Source: an uncultured Bacteroidales bacterium
GTDB taxonomy: Bacteria; Bacteroidota; Bacteroidia; Bacteroidales; F082
Assembly (NCBI GenBank): GCA_937884015.1
Contig: CALGBV010000031.1
Coordinates: 1-7,950 of the forward strand
Direction: 5' to 3'
Length of the DNA stretch: 7,950 bases
Both the position numbers and the translations under genes were made by a program. The first letter of the stretch is position 1. Each line of letters starts with the position of its first letter. Of the stretch, positions 1-7,261 are shown in pieces. Under the pieces are notes generated by a model. The model had not been told where the DNA came from. It made no database searches and worked only from the letters and a program-made list of their open reading frames with translations.

Positions 1-2053
1 CAATCTTGAAGAGGTCGAAATCCTCAAAATGAATAGTCAGGTCTTTGACATTGATTTGTGCAACATCGTTGTTGAACACAGGAACGAGTTCCGTTGCAGT
101 TTCAACAGTGTTGTTAGGCTCGTATGCATCAGCCGGTACAGTATCTGCCTGTAATATCACCTGACGTGCATTCGTATAATCGTCGCTTCCGAGATAGTCA
201 TACGTTCCGTTATCAGAGTATTGTAGTGACACGACATAAGTGCCGGCGGTTTCAGGCATTACAACATTTCTGAATGAAACCATACGTTTTGCATTGCTTT
301 CCAACGAATCAACATGATAATTGCCCAGAACAATAAGACTATCGAAGTCTGCAAGTGGATGCATTGCCAGACGGATATCGCCAGTGTATGCAGTTTTCTT
401 GAAGTTTTGAATGTTTGCTGTTACTTCCACCGTGTCAGAAACGGTAAGAATGTCGCAATCACCCTTGTTTGCATACTTTGCATTGAAAAGCAGAGTGTCG
501 CCTATTTGACGCTTATGACTTTCTTTGATATTGATGTCAGACATCAGCGTGATGTCAGCTGAATGAACAAGGCTGATAAATATTGGATTCGTGTATTTGT
601 CTGGATAGACGGATTGCAAGTCGTCGAGTGATGTGCCATAGCTGATGTACAATGTGTAGTCACCCGGAAGGAGATATTGCGTGCCGTCGAAGAAGAACTC
701 GATTGTCTTTGTATCACCGGCTTTAATCTCTTCGTCGAGGATTGGGATGTTAGAAATGAACCTTCCATAATCGTCATACAAAGTGGCGAATATATTGCCT
801 TTGAAGTCTTCTGCACTTGCATTCTTTAGCTGTACCGTTCCGCTTAATGCTGTTCCGATTTCTTGAACTTCAGTTATGTCAATAGGCTGATTTAGCTGAA
901 TGTGAGGTCTGTCGTCCATAGATAGAGGTCTTATTCCCATGATAGCACACTGATCTGTGGCGAACGAGTACTGTACACCTTCTCTTACTGTCGGATTCAT
1001 TGCCGACAAAGCGAAATAGCCATTACACTTACCGTTCCATCCCCAGTTGAAATGGAAGCGGTTTTCAGAGTCGTATCCATCACACGTGAAACAGTGTCCG
1101 CCCTGTTTGCCAGTACCACGATAAATCATAACACGTGATTCATTTAACTCTTTTTTCAGCATGTCGTACCATTGGCTTTCCTCGTAATTAGCTTTTGCCA
1201 TGAACTGTGCTGTACTGCTGTAGCCAAAATACTTGAAGAGAGCAGATTCTATCAACTGAGTATTTGCACCGCTACCTCGAGGACCATAGCCCATATCGAC
1301 AGCAACACCGCAATGATACATGAGCAGGGCAACGGCTTCAATTTCTTCATCGGTCGAAGTTCCGATGAGCTGATTCGGCATGTGTTCCCAGTTGTAAGTC
1401 GTCTGCCCGAAATTGGCCGACAGCTGTCCGTAGCCGCTATGATAGGAATGGCTTCCCGTGCCTTGCGCCGGATAGTTCCAGTATTTCATCACCTGCGACA
1501 TGGCCGTTGCCACGCAGCCCGCATAGCAGCGTCCGCCAGGGCCGCCACTTGCTTCAGGAGCATAAAGGTTGTAAGGCGAATCCTGATTCCAAGTAGTCTG
1601 AACCAGATAAGAGGCATCACGACCGCCGTTGCGCGAAATGAGACGACCATCTTTCATCACGGATTGCCATTCGGTTTCGGTGTCATCAAAAAGGACGACA
1701 TTCGGACTGGTGCGTGCCTCGATAATTTTATCCAGATAGAATTTCGCTTCGGGCGACATGTTTTCGGTTTCAAAAACACGTTCATCGGAATAACCGACAA
1801 TTGGGCGAAAACGGTCGTCGGCAGAAACGATGACAAAACCACTGTTGTTGACATTATAAGCATAGAAACAAGTCTCGCCACGTGTTGAAATGCCCGTGTA
1901 GACAAGTTTCAGTTCGGCGTTTTGCCGTAATTTGAAATTGGCGTTGGCAAAATTGCGGCCAACTTTCTGAGCCGTCTTTTCGTCAACGGGATTGGCGTTT
2001 GCCGCATTGAAAGCGAACATTGCCGCCAAAAGGAAAAAGAGGTGCTTTTTCAT
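1..2053 (-). CDS. C10 family (streptopain-like) cysteine protease, 3' end cut by window edge
   Basis: This is a secreted papain-fold protease of the SpeB/streptopain/interpain family. I read the frame open from ATG (2053-2051) to position 2: 684 codons and no stop, so the C-terminus lies outside. Residues 1-20 form a signal peptide ending ANA, cleaved before NPVD. Residues about 22-130 match the C10 inhibitory prodomain (motifs LVYTG, FVIVSADD, PIVGYSDE). The catalytic domain spans about 149-365, with nucleophile Cys180 in AGCVATAMSQVMKYWNYP, His320 in GGHCF, and Asn336-Trp337 in FNWGWNG. Residues 366-635 look like Ig/CARDB-like beta domains. A PPC-like domain starts at YEPNNTVETATEL (about 644) and runs off the edge. 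Three cysteines near the active site (176, 321, 343) are absent from the upstream paralogue. It is the last visible gene of the operon, 10 bases after its neighbour, and the start has no Shine-Dalgarno. The family call is firm; substrate and any sorting tail are unknown. Confidence 0.93.
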   Translation of the reverse strand, partial: MKKHLFFLLAAMFAFNAANANPVDEKTAQKVGRNFANANFKLRQNAELKLVYTGISTRGETCFYAYNVNNSGFVIVSADDRFRPIVGYSDERVFETENMSPEAKFYLDKIIEARTSPNVVLFDDTETEWQSVMKDGRLISRNGGRDASYLVQTTWNQDSPYNLYAPEASGGPGGRCYAGCVATAMSQVMKYWNYPAQGTGSHSYHSGYGQLSANFGQTTYNWEHMPNQLIGTSTDEEIEAVALLMYHCGVAVDMGYGPRGSGANTQLIESALFKYFGYSSTAQFMAKANYEESQWYDMLKKELNESRVMIYRGTGKQGGHCFTCDGYDSENRFHFNWGWNGKCNGYFALSAMNPTVREGVQYSFATDQCAIMGIRPLSMDDRPHIQLNQPIDITEVQEIGTALSGTVQLKNASAEDFKGNIFATLYDDYGRFISNIPILDEEIKAGDTKTIEFFFDGTQYLLPGDYTLYISYGTSLDDLQSVYPDKYTNPIFISLVHSADITLMSDINIKESHKRQIGDTLLFNAKYANKGDCDILTVSDTVEVTANIQNFKKTAYTGDIRLAMHPLADFDSLIVLGNYHVDSLESNAKRMVSFRNVVMPETAGTYVVSLQYSDNGTYDYLGSDDYTNARQVILQADTVPADAYEPNNTVETATELVPVFNNDVAQINVKDLTIHFEDFDLFKI

Positions 2054-2063
2054 TTGAAAATGA

Positions 2064-3398
2064 TTATTTGATAACGACTTTTGAGGCTTTTTCACCCACC
2101 TTAACGAGATACAAGCCTGATTTTAAATTGATTGTAAAATTATCATCGTGTTTCTGAGCAATCATGCGGCCTGAAACATCATAAACTGCAATGTCGGCTG
2201 GTTTTTCAGTTACAACAGAAACCATTCCTTCCACGACCCGGATTTCGGCATCCACCTGATTTTCAGCGACGCTTGCCATATCGGAATAGAAAATCTGGAA
2301 ATGCGTGTCGAGGCTTGTCGAAATGATGTACGACGACAGCAAGCGGTTGTGAATCGGCATTGCCTCGCCCAATACATTCTGGTAATAGGTGAAATTCCGC
2401 CACAAGGCTTCGGCACCCATCATCTTATCGGCTTGATGCTGAAGGTCGAAAGTGTTCTTGTATTCATCGCGAACCGTCCAATCGGTTTCGTTGAAGATGC
2501 TTGTCGTCTTAGCGGTCAGATTGCCATTGCTGTCATAATCATATTCCGACTTGTTCTTGAGACTTATCGGCGTGCCGCCCATGCCGGTTGAATAGTAGGT
2601 TTCGCTTGTCAAAAGGCCATTGTCGTAGGCGTATTCGTAGCGGTAGGAATCTCTCCAGCTGCTTCCACCCCACCCCATGCTTCTGACCTGCTCACTGAAA
2701 GTGGCAAGCAATCCGTTTTCGTAGCACAGCGTGTCTCTCGACGATTCGCGCCAACTGCCGTTGCGAATGGTTGAATAAAGGCGGAAAACCAATTGATTTT
2801 CACCGTTGTAAGTATACTCATATTTACTGCTTTCCGTCCACGCACCATCGCTGTTTCTGTAAGCCATCAGAAGTGACAAAAGGCCGTTGGAATAGGTGTA
2901 TTCGTTTTTCGATGCACCTACCCAAACATCATCGTTCCAATTGGAATAAACGATTGAATCCATCTGGTTATCAGTATTGTAAAACGTTTCAACCTTGTAG
3001 TATTGGCTCCATTCGCCATCCGCCGGTCTGGAATAAAGTTCCTGAACTGGTTTTCCATTCTCATTGTAGGCGAACTCGCATCTTTCGGTCGGCAGCCAAG
3101 CGTTGTCACGAAGTTCGTAGGTGGTTTCGCTTGCCCATTGGCCGTTTTCGTTGTAAGTGTAAATGTTCTTCCACTGCGTCCAGTCGAAATCGTTGGCCCC
3201 GATGACGCTGTCCAAACGCGCATCAAAATCGGCGGCAAAACGGAAATCGGTGTTCTGGTTTACGGAACGGCCTGGCCTTCTGGCCTCATAATGCCGTCTT
3301 TCAGAAGTGTTGCGGAAATACTTTGGCATTCTTCTGTGCTGTGCCGTTGCCGAAAAGACGACACAAATCATTAAAATAGTGAATATCAGCTTTTTCAT
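2064..3398 (-). CDS. Secreted YD-like repeat protein with T9SS-type C-terminal sorting domain
   Basis: This 444-residue protein has no catalytic motif that I recognise. Residues 1-20 are a signal peptide ending SATAQ. A basic linker follows (about 21-50). Residues 82 to about 316 hold eight imperfect repeats whose Tyr starts fall at 82, 111, 140, 169, 197, 226, 258 and 288, a period near 29. The pattern is Y-x-x-N-G-x-L, then W about 19 residues later and an S-x-K/R-x-E-Y-x-Y end. It resembles YD/RHS-type repeats of other Bacteroidota secreted proteins but is far too short to be an RHS toxin. Residues about 385-444 (VYDVSGRMI, then LKSGLYLVKV and KVVIK) resemble a T9SS type A sorting domain, though the usual YPNP linker is missing. 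The gene lies 8 bases after one C10 protease and 10 before another, so it should be co-transcribed with both. Binding, scaffold or inhibitor roles are possible; function is unknown. Confidence 0.88.
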   Translation of the reverse strand: MKKLIFTILMICVVFSATAQHRRMPKYFRNTSERRHYEARRPGRSVNQNTDFRFAADFDARLDSVIGANDFDWTQWKNIYTYNENGQWASETTYELRDNAWLPTERCEFAYNENGKPVQELYSRPADGEWSQYYKVETFYNTDNQMDSIVYSNWNDDVWVGASKNEYTYSNGLLSLLMAYRNSDGAWTESSKYEYTYNGENQLVFRLYSTIRNGSWRESSRDTLCYENGLLATFSEQVRSMGWGGSSWRDSYRYEYAYDNGLLTSETYYSTGMGGTPISLKNKSEYDYDSNGNLTAKTTSIFNETDWTVRDEYKNTFDLQHQADKMMGAEALWRNFTYYQNVLGEAMPIHNRLLSSYIISTSLDTHFQIFYSDMASVAENQVDAEIRVVEGMVSVVTEKPADIAVYDVSGRMIAQKHDDNFTINLKSGLYLVKVGEKASKVVIK

Positions 3399-3406
3399 GG
3401 TATTAC

Positions 3407-6181
3407 TTAGTTAAGGATGATTTTTTGAATTGAACTTCCGGTTAAGGCATCCGCCTTGATGAAATAAACACCGCTTTGCAAGCCCGACAGATTCAGCGTG
3501 GCGACATTGTCAGAGGCATTTGATTGCATGATTTCCTGACCCAAAACGTCATAAACAACGACTGAAACCAAGTCATCGGCTTCAACAAAAACCTTGCCAT
3601 GGGTCGGATTCGGGTAAACTTGCAAATCAACGATGCTGTTTTCGCCGACACCCACATTGCCGTGATGGACTTTGTTGGATGCACTTGATTCAACGCCATT
3701 CTTCACGCCCGTGACATGGAACGTGAAAGCCGTAATGCTTGCATCGAGCGAAGCCGTGAAGAAATTGTCAGCGATTTCAGCAGCAATCTTTTCGCCGTTG
3801 CGGTAAACATTGTATGTTTCGGCATTCAAGGCAGGATCCCATTCAAGGAGCATTTCGCCGCCTTGCACCGTTCCCATCAAATGAGTCGGAATGGCCGTCT
3901 TGTTGATGACAACATAATTCAGTTTCGGGTCATTGACATTCATGGCCGGAGCCGATTCGGTAGCCGATTCCTGATAGTAGGCCTTAATCTGATAATAATA
4001 AAAGTCCCCTTCTTTCAGCAAAGTATTGTCGGTGTAAGATGTTGCAGTCTTTCCGACCAACTTAATTCTTTCGTAATCAGAACCGAATGACTTTCTGTAA
4101 ATAATGTAACCCGAAAAATCAATGATTTCCGGCGCAACCCAACTGAGTTTCACCTTGCCGTTTTCAAGGATTTCGCCACTGAAATCTTTCGGTGCGGAAC
4201 ATTCGATTATGGCATTGGCGCAGGCTTCGTTTGAGGCATCCGATTCACCATTGGCCGTGAAAGCGGTGATGTGATAGCAATGGTTTTCAAGGCCTGCGTT
4301 GCGGTCGGTGAAGGTGGTGCCGTTGGCGACCATGCTATAGAGATAATCATCGCGATAAATGTTGTAGCCGAAACCCGGATTGCTGATGCCCGTCCAATTC
4401 AGCACGATGTCGGTGCCAACCGTCTCAGCGGTAAGGTCTTGTGGTGCTTCATAAATATCGGCAGAAGCACCGCATGAATTGTTTGCGATGAAGAACGTGC
4501 CATTCGGCATATCGGCAGAGGCACCTTCAAAAGCAAAGACCGTCTTGTTTTCAGAATCTTTAATGCTGAATGTCAAATTGATGGAATCGGTCGGTGCAGT
4601 CCACACGAATCTGATCAACCCCTGCGACATTTCCACTTCGTAATCGGTGCTTTCGCTACGGTCGGCCTTGATTTTCGCCAAAAGCAGTCCGGCATTGTTG
4701 TAAACCGACAGACATCCATCGTTCCAGTTTTCGGTGGTGGAAATTGTCCATGGGCAAGTCGGGCCGAGATTGACATTATTGGCGTATGCCTTCTTGCCAT
4801 TCAATCCCTGGTTGACAACGTAAATTGTATAGTTGACCATCATCGGGACACCGGCAGGGTCGACGTATGTCATGGCGGCTCCCGGCGTTGGGTTTTCAAT
4901 TACATTGACGATTTCACCGTCTCTCATAACGACCACTTTTTCAATGCTTTCTATGGCATTTCCGCCAATGGTAAGGCTCGGATTGGTCCATGAAAGCGTG
5001 GCCGAAAAACCGTCATCGCCGTTGGCAACGGCTTTGAAATTGCTGACGGCCTGCGCAGTGCCTTCAAAAACGTATGCAGGAACGTAATTGAAAATCGCAT
5101 CTGAATTTCTGTTGAAATCAATCTCATCGATGACGAACCAGCCATCGCTACTGCCGCTCCAACCCCAGTTGTAGTGAAACAAATCGGCATCGTTGTAACC
5201 GTCGCACACGAAAGCGTGGCCGCCATCGTCGCTTGAACCTGAATAATAAACTGGCCAGCCTTGGTCGAAACTGTCTTTCAGCATGTTCTGCCATTCTTCC
5301 AAGGAATATCTGTCACGTTTGCGAAGGCGTGCTTTGTTGGTGTAACCGAAATTTTTCAGGATGACATCAGGCACATCTTCAGAGTAAGCGCCACTGCCCG
5401 AAGCGGAATACATCATATCGACGGCGACGCCGCAATGATACATGAACCAAGCAATCGGGAAGACATCTTCGTCAGGCGACATGAGGCCAATGGAAAGCTT
5501 CATTTTGTCGAATTCGTATGTAGCTTCACCGAAATTGGCCGAAAGCGTATCATGACCATAAATGTAGGTATGACTTCCCATGCCGTGTTCAGGATAGTTC
5601 CAGTATTTCATGACTTGCGACATGGCGGTAGCCACGCAACCAGCATAGGCGCGACCGCCGGAACCACCGGATGCAAGCGGACAGAATTTATTATAAGGCG
5701 AATCTTGGTTCCATTTGGTCTGCACAAGGTAAGTCGCGGTTTTGCCTTTGTTGAACGAAAGCAGGCTGCCCGTCTCGGCAAACAGCTGCCATTCTGCAGC
5801 AACTTCAGGACTTTGAATGTTCTTGCGAACCTGACTGCGGCCTTCGGCGATATTGTCTAAATAATACTTCAATTCGGGCGACATGTTTTCCGTCTCGAAA
5901 ACGCCCTCATCAGAATAGCCAACGACAGGGCGGTAGCAGTCATCAGCTGAAATGATGACGAAGCCCGATTGACCGACATTGAAAACATAGAAGCAGGCTT
6001 CGCCGCGTGACGAAACACCTGTGTAAACAAGTTTTAAATCGTTGTTCTGCCGTGTCTCGGCAAAATTCGCATGGACAAATTTCTGTCCGAGCCTTTGCGC
6101 CTGACTGATGTCGACAGGCTTGGCAATCGCCATTTGGAAGCCAAACAGCAGGCTGAGAAAAAGTAGCAAATGTCTTCTCAT
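3407..6181 (-). CDS. C10 family cysteine protease with FN3-like modules and T9SS sorting domain
   Basis: This complete 924-residue secreted protease of the streptopain/interpain family hydrolyses peptide bonds with a Cys-His pair after removal of its prodomain. Residues 1-20 are a signal peptide (ends MAIA, then KPVD). Residues about 22-130 are the inhibitory prodomain. The catalytic domain is about 151-370, with Cys182 (AGCVATAM), His322 (GGHAFVCDGY) and Asn338-Trp339 (YNWGWSG), all intact. C-terminal modules follow: an FN3-like stretch (about 374-470), a beta domain with ENWNDGCLSVYNNAG (about 473-575), and three FN3-like repeats (about 577-660, 662-750, 763-840), each with an xIYR/xVYR strand. 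Residues 850-924 are a typical T9SS type A domain (LQVYPNPTHGKVFV, VYDVLGQEI, LQSGVYFIKA), so the enzyme should be exported through the outer membrane and surface-attached or released. It is the first gene of the operon, with a candidate promoter just upstream. Known relatives degrade host proteins; the substrate here is unknown. Confidence 0.96.
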   Translation of the reverse strand: MRRHLLLFLSLLFGFQMAIAKPVDISQAQRLGQKFVHANFAETRQNNDLKLVYTGVSSRGEACFYVFNVGQSGFVIISADDCYRPVVGYSDEGVFETENMSPELKYYLDNIAEGRSQVRKNIQSPEVAAEWQLFAETGSLLSFNKGKTATYLVQTKWNQDSPYNKFCPLASGGSGGRAYAGCVATAMSQVMKYWNYPEHGMGSHTYIYGHDTLSANFGEATYEFDKMKLSIGLMSPDEDVFPIAWFMYHCGVAVDMMYSASGSGAYSEDVPDVILKNFGYTNKARLRKRDRYSLEEWQNMLKDSFDQGWPVYYSGSSDDGGHAFVCDGYNDADLFHYNWGWSGSSDGWFVIDEIDFNRNSDAIFNYVPAYVFEGTAQAVSNFKAVANGDDGFSATLSWTNPSLTIGGNAIESIEKVVVMRDGEIVNVIENPTPGAAMTYVDPAGVPMMVNYTIYVVNQGLNGKKAYANNVNLGPTCPWTISTTENWNDGCLSVYNNAGLLLAKIKADRSESTDYEVEMSQGLIRFVWTAPTDSINLTFSIKDSENKTVFAFEGASADMPNGTFFIANNSCGASADIYEAPQDLTAETVGTDIVLNWTGISNPGFGYNIYRDDYLYSMVANGTTFTDRNAGLENHCYHITAFTANGESDASNEACANAIIECSAPKDFSGEILENGKVKLSWVAPEIIDFSGYIIYRKSFGSDYERIKLVGKTATSYTDNTLLKEGDFYYYQIKAYYQESATESAPAMNVNDPKLNYVVINKTAIPTHLMGTVQGGEMLLEWDPALNAETYNVYRNGEKIAAEIADNFFTASLDASITAFTFHVTGVKNGVESSASNKVHHGNVGVGENSIVDLQVYPNPTHGKVFVEADDLVSVVVYDVLGQEIMQSNASDNVATLNLSGLQSGVYFIKADALTGSSIQKIILN

Positions 6182-6216
6182 ATAGATTGAATTTTAAGTG
6201 TTTTCCATTGAGGTCT

Positions 6217-6246
6217 CAAAAATAGGCAATTATTTGATACGACAGA
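6217..6246 (-). promoter_or_regulatory. Candidate Bacteroidota promoter for the C10 protease operon
   Basis: Read on the minus strand, positions 6224-6217 give TATTTTTG, a full match to the Bacteroidota -7 element TAnnTTTG. A weak -33 candidate, TCTG (consensus TTTG), lies at 6246-6243 with an 18-base spacer. Transcription would begin near 6210, leaving a leader of about 29 bases before the ATG at 6181. The spacer overlaps one copy of the AGGCAATTAT direct repeat. The -7 match is good, but the box is short and AT-rich, so chance is possible. Confidence 0.5.
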
Positions 6247-6265
6247 AAAAATGACAGGCAATTAT
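6224..6265. repeat. Exact 10-base direct repeat AGGCAATTAT, 32 bases apart, in the divergent promoter region
   Basis: AGGCAATTAT occurs at 6224-6233 and again at 6256-6265. Both copies are followed by GATA after a short offset (TTGATA in the first, GATA in the second). The start-to-start distance is 32 bases, about three helical turns, so both copies would face the same side of the DNA. The left copy sits in the spacer of the minus-strand promoter and the right copy is near the expected -33 region of the plus-strand promoter. This suggests a paired operator, but the region is AT-rich and no regulator gene is visible in the window. Confidence 0.45.
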
Positions 6266-6288
6266 GATAGATTTATGTTCAAAAAAAC

Positions 6289-6296
6289 TACCTTTG
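6289..6296 (+). promoter_or_regulatory. Candidate -7 box for the EEP lipoprotein gene
   Basis: TACCTTTG at 6289-6296 matches the Bacteroidota TAnnTTTG element. Transcription would start near 6303, giving a leader of about 17 bases before the ATG at 6320. I see no clear TTTG -33 box at the usual distance. If the box is real, the in-frame ATG at 6251 lies upstream of the transcript and cannot be the start, which supports 6320. Confidence 0.5.
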
Positions 6297-6319
6297 CAGT
6301 GTTCAAAATTTCAATTGCA

Positions 6320-7162
6320 ATGAAAAAACACATTCTTTTCCTCATCTCAATCGTTCTGCTTTCCATGATGACCGCCTGTGGCGAGAAAGAAGCAACCGTC
6401 CGTTACATTTCCTACAACATCCGCAACAGCCGTGCCGATGATGGCGATAATGCTTGGGATTTGCGCAAATCCGCTACCAAACAAATGCTTGAAAACGAAC
6501 AACCTACCATTTTTGGATTGCAAGAAGCCTATCCCGAACAATTGGCTTACATCGACGAATGTTGCCCACAGTTCAGCCGTGTCGGCGTAGGCCGCGACGA
6601 TGGCAAGGAGGAAGGTGAATTCATGGCTTTGTACTATCGCAACGACTTGTACAAACTGCTCAACTCAGGCGACTTCTGGCTCTCCGAAACGCCCGACACT
6701 CCAACCATGGGCTGGGATGCAGCATGTTACCGCATCGTCACCTGGGCAAAACTGAAAGACGTGAAGACTGGAAAAACTTTCTATGCCTTCAACACGCATC
6801 TCGACCATGTCGGACAAGTGGCGAGGGAACAATCCATACTGCTAATCATCAAAAGGATAGACGAAATTGTAGAAGATGAAAACTTGCCTGTTTTCCTTTC
6901 AGGCGACTTCAACAGCGATGTCAGTTCACCGATTTTCGACCCGTTGAAAGCCATGATGGACGACAGCCGCGCCTTACTGCCCGCCGAGCAATGGGAAGCA
7001 TCTTTCAATTATTTCGGCAAGCCATACGACGGCAATCCTGTCATCGACCATATCTTCTATAAGAACGCCGAAATCACGGATTTCCGCACCTTGAACGGCG
7101 ACTATGGCAAGCCCTTCATCTCCGACCACTACCCTATCATGGCTGAGTTTACAATTCGCTAA
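6320..7162 (+). CDS. Endonuclease/exonuclease/phosphatase family lipoprotein
   Basis: This 280-residue member of the EEP superfamily (Mg-dependent nucleases, inositol phosphatases, sphingomyelinases) would cleave a phosphoester outside the cytoplasm. Residues 1-20 form a lipoprotein signal (MKKHILFLISIV, lipobox MTAC, acylated Cys20), followed by an acidic GEKE. All superfamily motifs are visible: Asn33 in YNIR, Glu69 in LQE, His160 in NTHLDH, Asp196 and Asn198 in GDFNS, Asp243-His244 in IDHIF, and Asp269-His270 in SDHYPI. The length is normal for the family. The open frame extends back to an ATG at 6251, but that would put 23 residues before the signal peptide, so 6320 is preferred. It is divergent from the protease operon and has its own candidate -7 box. 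Substrate cannot be told from sequence: extracellular nucleic acid, phospholipid and phosphorylated sugar are all possible. The family and an active catalytic core are confident; surface versus periplasmic location is not. Confidence 0.93.
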   Translation: MKKHILFLISIVLLSMMTACGEKEATVRYISYNIRNSRADDGDNAWDLRKSATKQMLENEQPTIFGLQEAYPEQLAYIDECCPQFSRVGVGRDDGKEEGEFMALYYRNDLYKLLNSGDFWLSETPDTPTMGWDAACYRIVTWAKLKDVKTGKTFYAFNTHLDHVGQVAREQSILLIIKRIDEIVEDENLPVFLSGDFNSDVSSPIFDPLKAMMDDSRALLPAEQWEASFNYFGKPYDGNPVIDHIFYKNAEITDFRTLNGDYGKPFISDHYPIMAEFTIR

Positions 7163-7253
7163 CATTGCTAAAGCGGAAGCTGTTTCAATGTCTGGCGATT
7201 GTGCAAAAACAACATAGAAAATAAAATCGGAAATAAGTTGTTTCATATTTTCA

Positions 7254-7261
7254 TAATTTTG
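7254..7261 (+). promoter_or_regulatory. Candidate -7 box for the rightmost gene, in a 132-base gap
   Basis: TAATTTTG at 7254-7261 matches the Bacteroidota TAnnTTTG element and would give a leader of about 27 bases before the ATG at 7295. The nearest TTG (7238-7240) is too close to be a normal -33 box. The gap 7163-7294 is AT-rich, and I found no convincing stem-loop plus T-run terminator after the EEP gene. Read-through is therefore possible, although the gap and the box favour separate transcription. Confidence 0.4.

Larger units (their letters stand above)
1..6224 (-). other. Putative three-gene operon: C10 protease, YD-like repeat protein, C10 protease
   Basis: Three minus-strand genes are separated by only 8 bases (3399-3406) and 10 bases (2054-2063). 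Neither gap can hold a promoter or a terminator hairpin. The only recognisable promoter is upstream of the first gene, near 6217-6224. All three products carry signal peptides, which supports joint production of an exported protease set. The operon may continue beyond the left edge, because the third gene has no stop codon in the window. Confidence 0.75.

Noticed and set aside
314..822. Small open frames on both strands (314-562 plus, 544-822 minus) near the left edge
   Set aside because: Both lie within the continuous coding frame of the partial C10 protease, in other frames, and have no features of their own.
1172..1888. Long plus-strand open frame (238 codons) opposite the downstream C10 protease
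   Set aside because: It is antisense to a well-supported catalytic domain and has no signal peptide or family motif of its own. Its resemblance to a similar antisense frame at 5261-5860 is explained by the paralogy of the two proteases.
2064..3398. RHS/polymorphic toxin interpretation of the YD-like repeat protein
   Set aside because: At 444 residues it is far shorter than RHS toxins, lacks the RHS core and a variable toxin tip, ends in a T9SS-like tail, and has no small immunity gene after it.
5261..5860. Long plus-strand open frame (199 codons) opposite the upstream C10 protease
   Set aside because: It is a shadow of the coding strand through the same conserved block as 1172-1888. There is no promoter or independent evidence for a gene.
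6251..6319. Upstream in-frame ATG for the EEP gene
   Set aside because: Starting here would place 23 residues before a perfect lipoprotein signal peptide, and it lies upstream of the candidate -7 box at 6289-6296. The ATG at 6320 fits better.
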